Assembly: GCA_937922955.1 (NCBI GenBank)
Contig: CALAKO010000252.1
Coordinates: 1 to 14,091 of the forward strand
DNA length: 14,091 nt
Source: an uncultured Peptococcaceae bacterium
Lineage (GTDB): Bacteria; Bacillota; Peptococcia; Peptococcales; Peptococcaceae
Direction: 5' to 3'
Of the stretch, positions 1 through 5,392 are shown one piece after another. The translations under genes and the position numbers were made by a program. How positions within the stretch are numbered: position 1 is the first letter of the stretch; each line of letters opens with the position of its first letter. Below the pieces are notes generated by a model. That model worked only from the letters and a program-made list of their open reading frames with translations. It made no database searches and was not told the DNA's origin.

Positions 1-1050
1 ATCATCCAGAAGCAGACAAGCTTCAATGGCGTTATCCAACGCGTTGCCAAAAATCGTGCAGATGTCCTCCGGCGCAATTGGCAAATTTTCCTCCACATTT
101 AATCTGGCGCTAAAATAAATACCCTGACTTTCTGCCAACGTTTTCTTCGCACTCAGCGTCGCATCCAATGACACGTTGCCTGTATTAAAAACTGGCGTGA
201 TCACCGCCAAATGGTCTGTCAATCCTTCAAGATGCTGCAATCCACCAACGACATCCCCCACTTGCAAATAGCCACGCAAGCCTTCCATCTGATTGACGAT
301 GTCGTGCTTGAATTTTCGTAGTTCTTTTTGTTTTGCCAGCAGGTCATCCAAATGTTTGAGCTGAAGTTTCAAATGCTGTTCGTATTGTTCTTTTTCATGA
401 ATTGCTTTACTCTGCATTATCTGACGTTCGTAAAGAAACAGGCTAAAAGTAATCCCTAAAAAGAGAAAAAAAGAACATGTAACAACTTGCTCATTATATG
501 TTGTAGCATTCAATGCATAAGATAAATCAAACATAATGTAAGTAATTGTAATATAACAAAAAAACAGCAATAGGAAAATCAACCAGTAGTCTAAGTTAAA
601 CTCTGTTCTCTTTCTGCGCACACGAATCACATTACATATAACCAACTCTAACAATTTTGAAGAAAAAACACCAAATAAACGATAATCTAAAATTTGAACG
701 ATTGTCTCACTTGTTTCATTCAAGATATACGTCATAATAGAAAGGATTATCACTTCTGTTGAAAATCCTATTAATACACTGAGTGTAACAGCAATCAATC
801 TATTTCTGATCTTTCCATTATATAGCGATGAAACAACTAGTGCTAAAAATGGCATGCCCAACACATTAAAAGGACTAAAAATCAAAAAATGATTACATAG
901 AAGAATTAAGACAGTAAGCGCGCAAAATCCTAAAAAATAGAAAATCGGTCGAAAATTTAACCTACGTTGTAAAAAAGCCTCAAACATTATAAAATATGCC
1001 AACGCATCTGCAAACGCTGACAATATATTAGACAGTTCATACACGCTCAT
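1..1050 (-). CDS. AgrC-like GHKL sensor histidine kinase (3' end beyond window)
   Basis: Membrane sensor kinase of the agr/ComD type, inferred to autophosphorylate on histidine and pass phosphate to the adjacent LytTR regulator. The frame is open for 350 codons from ATG at 1050 to the window edge, so the C-terminus is missing. Residues 1-210 are hydrophobic with about six membrane segments (roughly 35-58, 62-76, 84-108, 127-143, 154-175, 190-207). A linker with coiled-coil character (211-246) leads to the H-box KFKHDIVNQMEGLRGYL with the likely phospho-acceptor H249. The N-box NALDNAIEAC (N335) marks the start of the GHKL ATPase; its later glycine boxes lie outside. The start codon overlaps the regulator stop (ATGA) and follows GGAAGGTGG, implying translational coupling. 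Peptide-sensing is known for the family, but no agrB/agrD-like gene is visible here, so the ligand is unknown. Confidence 0.9.
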   Translation of the reverse strand, partial: MSVYELSNILSAFADALAYFIMFEAFLQRRLNFRPIFYFLGFCALTVLILLCNHFLIFSPFNVLGMPFLALVVSSLYNGKIRNRLIAVTLSVLIGFSTEVIILSIMTYILNETSETIVQILDYRLFGVFSSKLLELVICNVIRVRRKRTEFNLDYWLIFLLLFFCYITITYIMFDLSYALNATTYNEQVVTCSFFLFLGITFSLFLYERQIMQSKAIHEKEQYEQHLKLQLKHLDDLLAKQKELRKFKHDIVNQMEGLRGYLQVGDVVGGLQHLEGLTDHLAVITPVFNTGNVSLDATLSAKKTLAESQGIYFSARLNVEENLPIAPEDICTIFGNALDNAIEACLLLDD

Positions 1051-1760
1051 AGGCCCACCTTCCTTTCAAGATAGCTCTGCCAGGATTGGCGAAATGCCTG
1101 CTTATATTTTTCACCCAGTGGAATATGCGGCATGTTTTTCGCGCGTAGGGTGATGTCGGTGGCGTTCACTGCGCGAACGTGTTCAAGATTGACAAGATAG
1201 CTTTTGTGGGCACGGGCAAAGATGCCCGGCGAAAGCGTGGTTTCAAGCTGAGACAGGGAGCAACGGGTTCGATAAACGCTTTCCCTAGTATGAAACACCA
1301 TATAATGGCTATTACTCTCGATGTAAAAAATCTCGTCGTAGTAAAGATGTACTGTCTTTTTATTGTCATCAATGCTGAGGCTGAGCCGTCGACGCGCAAG
1401 CTCGCGGACAACAGTGTCAATGGCGTGCGGCAGATCAGTGTCGAGGTTGGCTTTTTCTACAAAATCCAATACATTATAACCAAAAGCTTTTTTCATGTAA
1501 CGTGTATGGCTGGTCACATAAATGATGATCGCCTTATCGTCCAGCGTACGGACAGCATTGGCGGTGTCGATGCCGTTCATTACACCCATTTCCATATCAA
1601 TAAAAAGCGCATCGTAACGCGCACCATTGTTATAGGCGGCAAGAAGTGCTTCGCCACTCGTGTAAGCGTCGTGCGAAATGGCCAGCTCCGGCCGTTTGTT
1701 AAAATGATCCTGCAATATGTTGATGTGTTCTGGCTCGTCGTCGCAAATTGCAAAACGCAT
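1047..1760 (-). CDS. LytTR-family response regulator (AgrA/ComE-like)
   Basis: DNA-binding response regulator, 237 aa, a normal length for the family. The receiver domain (about 1-120) has the acidic pair D7/D8, phospho-acceptor D55 in FIDMEMG, T83 and K103. The LytTR DNA-binding domain (about 128-235) shows the typical FARAHKSYLVNL stretch. LytTR proteins bind direct repeats in promoters, often of exported or peptide-related genes. The start is ATG at 1758-1760, nine bases after an SD-like AGGAGGG (1770-1776 on the plus strand). The gene precedes its kinase and overlaps it by four bases, the reverse of the classical agr order. Its upstream region is cut off by the IS110 element about 90 bp away, so its native promoter may be displaced. 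The specific regulon cannot be read from this window. Confidence 0.93.
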   Translation of the reverse strand: MRFAICDDEPEHINILQDHFNKRPELAISHDAYTSGEALLAAYNNGARYDALFIDMEMGVMNGIDTANAVRTLDDKAIIIYVTSHTRYMKKAFGYNVLDFVEKANLDTDLPHAIDTVVRELARRRLSLSIDDNKKTVHLYYDEIFYIESNSHYMVFHTRESVYRTRCSLSQLETTLSPGIFARAHKSYLVNLEHVRAVNATDITLRAKNMPHIPLGEKYKQAFRQSWQSYLERKVGL

Positions 1761-1769
1761 GGAATCGCT

Positions 1770-1836
1770 CCCTCCTACTACAATAAAATTATGGTTAATA
1801 CCTCCTACAGGAAATATCCTGTAAGAAATTTTCCAT
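1770..1836 (-). promoter_or_regulatory. Leader of the two-component operon with palindrome and duplicated SD-like motif
   Basis: The 5' flank of the response regulator holds an 18-bp near-palindrome at 1806-1823, with 7-bp arms TACAGGA/TCCTGTA around AATA. Read on the minus strand, TAGGAGG occurs twice, 30 bases apart (1771-1777 and 1801-1807); the nearer copy is the ribosome binding site. The palindrome could be an operator or a small RNA hairpin. I see no convincing -35/-10 pair between it and the IS element. Confidence 0.45.
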
Positions 1837-1859
1837 CTTGTTGCTTAAGTTGTTAGAAT

Positions 1860-2040
1860 GATGGTGGCTTTAGGTCTGGCCGCTCCCTCCTTGGATTTCA
1901 CGTCCGAAAAAAAGTCAGCCAACCAGCCCCTCATTCGCAACATTCGTTTTACGCAGGTTGAACTATTCGTCGTTCGTGTGAACCCTCCAGTAGATTGAAC
2001 AGGCAATGAGTCATGCTGGTATTGACCTTTCGCTAATTCT
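1860..2040 (+). ncRNA. Putative IS110 bridge RNA region
   Basis: IS110-group elements are known to encode a bridge RNA of roughly 150-200 nt between the left end and the recombinase gene; this non-coding stretch has that position and size. Hairpins visible by eye: TTGGA/TCCGA around 1881-1897; GGTT (1956-1959) with AACC (1981-1984) enclosing a 21-nt loop; CCAG (1987-1990) with CTGG (2016-2019) enclosing a 25-nt loop. The last two are candidates for the target- and donor-binding loops. I tried to match the loop sequences to the flanking DNA and found no convincing guide pairing, so boundaries and guides are unassigned. Assigned by family knowledge and position rather than by a sequence signature. 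Confidence 0.5.
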
Positions 2041-2061
2041 CTGTTAAAGGAGTTTTTTGTT

Positions 2062-3279
2062 ATGAACGCTGTTGGTATCGACGTTTCTAAAGGTAAAAGC
2101 ACTGTCACCATCCGTAAACCAGGTGATGTTATTCTCATGAAGCCTCGCGATATTCCCCATACCAGGTCAGCTATCTCTGCTCTCATCCTTCAGATTCAAT
2201 CTCTCGAAGGTGATACGAAAGTATGTATGGAGCACACTGGCAGATACTACGAGCCTATTGCTTCCTGCCTCTCTGATGCTGGGCTCTTTGTCTGTGCGGT
2301 CAATCCGCTCCTGACCAAGTATTATAACGATGGTACGCTCCGTTCTCCCAAAACAGACAAAGCTGATTCAAAAAAACTTGCCAAATTTACTCTTGCCAAT
2401 TGGGAAAATCTGCACCAATATAGTGTTATGGATAAAACACGTACCCAACTCAAAACTATGAATCGTCAGTTTGGCTTTTATATGGATCAAAAGACGGCGA
2501 TGAAGAATAATCTCATTGCTCTGCTTGATCAGTCTTTTCCGGGAGCTAATGATTTTTTCACAAGTCCTGTACGATGTGACGGCAGCCAGAAATGGGTAGA
2601 TTTCATCTACACTTACTGGCATGTGGACTGTGTGCGTGGTAAGTCGCTGAAGGCTTTTACTGCTCATTACCAGAACTGGTGTAAGCGCAGAGGCTACAAC
2701 TTCAACGCTGAGAAAGCACACCAGATCTATGCTTTTTCTGAAGATCTGATCGCAATGTTTCCTAAAAATGAGACGACGAAGTTACTCATCCGACAGTCTG
2801 TTTCTATGCTAAACGCTGTTTCTCAGACTGTGGAAGAACTGCGGATTAAGATGGATCAGCTTGCCTCTACGCTTCCGGAATACCCAATCGTTATGGCGAT
2901 GGAAGGCGTGGGATCAACGCTTGGTCCTCAGCTCATGGCCGAGATCGGTGATGTCACGCGCTTTTCACACAGGGGCGCACTTACGGCTTTCGCCGGGGTT
3001 GACCCCGGAAAAAACGATTCCGGTCAGTATGTCCAAAAAAGCGTTCCTACTTCAAAGAAAGGATCTCCTCACTTACGCAAAACACTTTTCCTAATCATGG
3101 ACGGACTGATTAAGCGTTCCCCGGCAGATGATCCCGTGTATGCCTTCATGGATAAGAAACGTACAGAAGGCAAGCCTTACCTGGTCTACATGACAGCTGG
3201 CGCCAATAAATTCCTTCGCATTTACTACGGGCGAGTAAAAGAGTACCTTACCTCATTGGAAAAGCACCAGGAAAGCTAA
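2062..3279 (+). CDS. IS110-family transposase (DEDD/serine recombinase)
   Basis: RNA-guided recombinase of the IS110 family, 405 aa, full length and apparently intact. The N-terminal RuvC-like DEDD domain shows D7 (VGIDVSKGK), E57 (CMEHTGRYYE), D99 and D102 (KTDKADSKKLA). A long helical middle (about 150-265) is followed by the Tnp_20 domain with MEGVG at about 280 and PGKNDSGQ containing the likely catalytic serine S320, then KKGSPHLRK. The family excises as a circle and inserts with a bridge RNA choosing target and donor. The ATG follows AAAGGAG (2046-2052) by nine bases. It reads opposite to both neighbours. All expected catalytic residues are present, so the element could be active. Assignment to the IS110 rather than the IS1111 group rests on the long 5' non-coding region and the lack of obvious subterminal inverted repeats. 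Confidence 0.95.
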   Translation: MNAVGIDVSKGKSTVTIRKPGDVILMKPRDIPHTRSAISALILQIQSLEGDTKVCMEHTGRYYEPIASCLSDAGLFVCAVNPLLTKYYNDGTLRSPKTDKADSKKLAKFTLANWENLHQYSVMDKTRTQLKTMNRQFGFYMDQKTAMKNNLIALLDQSFPGANDFFTSPVRCDGSQKWVDFIYTYWHVDCVRGKSLKAFTAHYQNWCKRRGYNFNAEKAHQIYAFSEDLIAMFPKNETTKLLIRQSVSMLNAVSQTVEELRIKMDQLASTLPEYPIVMAMEGVGSTLGPQLMAEIGDVTRFSHRGALTAFAGVDPGKNDSGQYVQKSVPTSKKGSPHLRKTLFLIMDGLIKRSPADDPVYAFMDKKRTEGKPYLVYMTAGANKFLRIYYGRVKEYLTSLEKHQES

Positions 3280-3299
3280 CATTTCACCATATATTTTTC

Positions 3300-3328
3300 A
3301 GACCAGCGCAAAGCGATGGTCTTATTTG
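3300..3328 (+). terminator. Hairpin downstream of the transposase, likely terminator
   Basis: AGACCA (3300-3305) pairs with TGGTCT (3317-3322). Inside it CGC/GCG closes a three-base AAA loop, and TATTTGCTTG follows. It begins 20 bases after the transposase stop. The T-run is weak, so termination is plausible but not certain; it could also be a structural feature of the right end. Confidence 0.5.
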
Positions 3329-3419
3329 CTTGCTTATTTTCAACCTGTGTTAGATTATTAAATTTTTTTACTTAATGCTTGACTTTTTATTAGCAGGCTT
3401 TATTTGTGATGATATTCTA

Positions 3420-3448
3420 TTTTTACCGGGTTTTCACTGTGCTGTCAA
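3420..3448 (-). promoter_or_regulatory. Orphan minus-strand promoter candidate next to the IS right end
   Basis: On the minus strand TTGACA (3443-3448) is followed after 17 bases by TAAAAA (3420-3425), four of six matches to the -10 consensus. It lies after the AEC transporter terminator and points into the IS110 element and, beyond it, the two-component operon. I infer it may be the original promoter of that operon, now separated by the insertion. About 115 bases between the IS and the AEC gene contain nothing else apart from the terminator. Confidence 0.45.
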
Positions 3449-3479
3449 TATCCTCTCCAGGCAGGTTTGTTCCGGCCAT

Positions 3480-3503
3480 AAAAAAGGACCGCACACGGCG
3501 GTC
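3480..3503 (-). terminator. Intrinsic terminator of the AEC transporter gene
   Basis: GACCGC (3487-3492) pairs with GCGGTC (3498-3503) around a five-base loop. On the minus strand the stem is followed by CC and six T (3480-3485). It lies seven bases past the stop codon at 3511-3513. Confidence 0.88.
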
Positions 3504-3510
3504 TCGGAAT

Positions 3511-4434
3511 TTAGAAAATAAAATAGGCAACAATGCTCAGCGTCACCAGGCTGGCAACGGTGGTGGCAAGAACGGTACCAAGGGCATAATCGCCTTCTTT
3601 ACGAGTCGATTGGGCAAACATGGCTACCGCAACCATTGTCGGCAAACCAGCCACAATGGACAGAGTATGGGTCATGTCTGTGTTGCTAACAAATTGGGAC
3701 GCCACAGTGAAAAACAGGATTGGAAAAATAAGCATTTTCACCGCAATGCCAATGTACAATTCCTTTTGACGCAATACCGGTGTCCAATTGCAAAAACACA
3801 ACAAACCACCCATATAGATGAGCGACATTGGTGTTGCCGCACTACCAATTTTTAGAAGACCATTTTCCAAAATATCTGGTACCTTCACGTCCAAAAGCAA
3901 TAAGACAATCGCCAGAACAATGCCGCATACTGCAGGATTTATAAAGTTTTTCCAGTCAAAATGTGTGCTTTTTCCTGTCGGCGTGGTCAGATAAAGCCCA
4001 TACGTCCAAAACAAACTTTGATCAACAATGCTCACCAACGCACTGTAAATACCACCGTGCAGAGGGCTGACGCTAAGCATGAGCGGAAGTCCTATAAAGC
4101 CCACATTACCGAAAACAAACACCGCCTGAAAAATTTGCGCACGGTCTTTTGGCATGCGAAGCATTTTTGCGATAATGGCAAAAATAACAATTAACGAACC
4201 ATAAATCGCCATAACCATGAATAGAGCGGGCAAATCCGCAGCGAGCTGGGCACGGCTGGTCCCGTTCATCATGTTTGCAAAAATCATAATAGGCAGCAAC
4301 AGCTTCATGATCAATGACGCCATACGATCAAGAAATTCTCTGGTCGTTACTCGTTTTTTTGCTGCAAGGTAACCAACCATCATCATTAAAAAGAACGCTA
4401 CAAGCTGCTCCAATATAACCATAAATGAATCCAT
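3511..4434 (-). CDS. AEC (auxin efflux carrier) family transporter
   Basis: Integral membrane carrier of the AEC family, 307 aa, typical length, with about ten hydrophobic segments arranged as two halves. Family hallmarks: an N-terminal helix VAFFLMMMVGYLAAKK, the FGNVGFIGLPL segment (108-118), and the crossover motif FINPAVCG with N166-P167 in the membrane. Bacterial members are secondary transporters of small organic anions such as malonate or malate; the substrate here cannot be read from sequence. The start is ATG at 4432-4434 behind AGGTGGAG. The gene is a single transcription unit, with its own promoter (4468-4496) and terminator (3480-3503). No malonate decarboxylase or other substrate-specific gene lies beside it. 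Confidence 0.88.
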   Translation of the reverse strand: MDSFMVILEQLVAFFLMMMVGYLAAKKRVTTREFLDRMASLIMKLLLPIMIFANMMNGTSRAQLAADLPALFMVMAIYGSLIVIFAIIAKMLRMPKDRAQIFQAVFVFGNVGFIGLPLMLSVSPLHGGIYSALVSIVDQSLFWTYGLYLTTPTGKSTHFDWKNFINPAVCGIVLAIVLLLLDVKVPDILENGLLKIGSAATPMSLIYMGGLLCFCNWTPVLRQKELYIGIAVKMLIFPILFFTVASQFVSNTDMTHTLSIVAGLPTMVAVAMFAQSTRKEGDYALGTVLATTVASLVTLSIVAYFIF

Positions 4435-4467
4435 AACTCCACCTACCTATAATTGTTCAACATTTTT

Positions 4468-4496
4468 ATTATAGCATATCATTTAAAATTCACCAA
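4468..4496 (-). promoter_or_regulatory. Promoter of the AEC transporter gene
   Basis: On the minus strand TTGGTG (4491-4496) and a perfect TATAAT (4468-4473) are separated by exactly 17 bases; a TG one base ahead of the -10 gives an extended -10. It lies about 30 bases upstream of the ATG, just beyond the terminator of the preceding gene. Confidence 0.75.
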
Positions 4497-4545
4497 ACAA
4501 ACACAACGCCCCACACATCACTCAATAGAGAAATGTGTGGGGCGT
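4497..4545 (-). terminator. Terminator after the inositol-monophosphatase-family gene
   Basis: A perfect 13-bp inverted repeat, ACGCCCCACACAT (4506-4518) and its complement (4533-4545), encloses a 14-base loop. On the minus strand the stem is followed by TGTGTTTGTTTGG. It begins about 30 bases after the stop at 4574 and closes the nrdD-phosphatase unit. Confidence 0.85.
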
Positions 4546-4573
4546 GCTGCATGTAAACCTTAAAAGGGAATTA

Positions 4574-5380
4574 TCAGTGTTTCGTCAGGCACTCCAACTC
4601 ATCCTCGCCTCGTAAAAATGGCGCGAGCTGGCTCTCTAACTGCTTGTCGCCACAGCATAGCACTGCAGCTTTTTCCAGCGTAAATAATGGTTCTTGATAA
4701 AGGGCCCCATAGACGCCACCGCAGGCTTGCAAAATAACGCCGCTGGCAGCATAGTCCCATGGATAAAGACGATACGAAATATAGGCATCCAATGTCCCTT
4801 CTGCAATATGACACATGGCCAAACTTGCCGAGCCCATTGCTCGATGGCCGCGTGTTGCGCAGCTTAAATGATAGAGCGGCTTGCCGGCACGTTTAGACAA
4901 GCTATTCATGGTCGTCAGGCTTGCATCAAAGAGGCTGTCTTCCAATGCCACAGGCTGCCGATGAGGCAGTGGGCGTTCATTGGCGAAGGCAGGGCCACCA
5001 CTTTTGGCGTGATAGCAAACATCTGCGACAACATCATAAACAATGCCAAAAACGGGCACAGTCCCCTCGTAAAGGGCTACACAGATGGCAAAATTACGTC
5101 CTGTTGATATGAAATTTGTCGTTCCATCGATGGGATCCACAAACCACGTCAATCCAGAAACCTGTTGATTGATCTTTTCTTCTGCAAAAAAGCCGGCGGA
5201 TGGTTCTATTTTTGACAAACCAACATGAAGTTGATCTTGCACCCAAACATCCAAATCTGTTACAAGGTTTTGGTGATTGTTATCTTTGCGCCGCACGTTC
5301 AAAGGCACAGAAGAAAGGCGCTCTAACAGCGCCTTTCCTGTGGAACGAACCAACGCAATGGCTTCTTGACACTGGTCCAT
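4574..5380 (-). CDS. Inositol monophosphatase (SuhB/IMPase) family phosphatase
   Basis: Mg2+-dependent, Li+-sensitive-type sugar or nucleotide phosphatase, 268 aa, normal family length. Motifs: AEEKI (metal-binding glutamates E67/E68), DPIDGTTNF with D82, D85, G86, T87 (metal and phosphate binding), RAMGSASLAMCHIAEGTLDAY (180-200), and PWDYAAS with metal ligand D209. The last motif normally ends in G; here it is S213. Members hydrolyse inositol-1-phosphate, fructose-1,6-bisphosphate or 3'-phosphoadenosine phosphate, and motif reading alone does not choose among these. The ATG at 5378-5380 lies 12 bases after the nrdD stop; its SD AAGGAG overlaps that stop codon, so the two genes are almost certainly co-transcribed. 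A strong terminator follows. Confidence 0.9.
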   Translation of the reverse strand: MDQCQEAIALVRSTGKALLERLSSVPLNVRRKDNNHQNLVTDLDVWVQDQLHVGLSKIEPSAGFFAEEKINQQVSGLTWFVDPIDGTTNFISTGRNFAICVALYEGTVPVFGIVYDVVADVCYHAKSGGPAFANERPLPHRQPVALEDSLFDASLTTMNSLSKRAGKPLYHLSCATRGHRAMGSASLAMCHIAEGTLDAYISYRLYPWDYAASGVILQACGGVYGALYQEPLFTLEKAAVLCCGDKQLESQLAPFLRGEDELECLTKH

Positions 5381-5392
5381 TGTTTTCTCCTT

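Larger units (their letters stand above)
1850..3400 (+). mobile_element. IS110-family insertion sequence (ends approximate)
   Basis: A single-gene element: about 200 nt of structured non-coding DNA, a DEDD/serine recombinase, then about 100 nt of AT-rich DNA with a hairpin. No terminal inverted repeats or long target duplication are visible, as expected for IS110. Exact ends are not resolved. The tetranucleotide GCTT occurs at both candidate borders (1843-1846 and 3397-3400) and would fit a duplicated core dinucleotide, giving an element of about 1.55 kb. The right end carries TTGACT (3379-3384) and the left end TAGAAT (1854-1859); in a circular intermediate these could assemble into a promoter. 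The element lies between the LytTR regulator and the AEC transporter, opposite to the surrounding genes. Confidence 0.75.

Noticed and set aside
1795..1836. A 13-residue minus-strand ORF (MENFLQDISCRRY) upstream of the response regulator, considered as a signal peptide precursor
   Set aside because: No ribosome binding site, too short, and lacking AgrD-like features.
1179..1856. Plus-strand open frame of 225 codons opposite the response regulator
   Set aside because: It lies wholly antisense to a clear LytTR regulator, has no recognisable domain and no good ribosome binding site.
2022..2044. TTGACC followed after 17 bases by TAAAGG as a transposase promoter inside the IS
   Set aside because: The -10 matches consensus at only three of six positions and overlaps the ribosome binding site.
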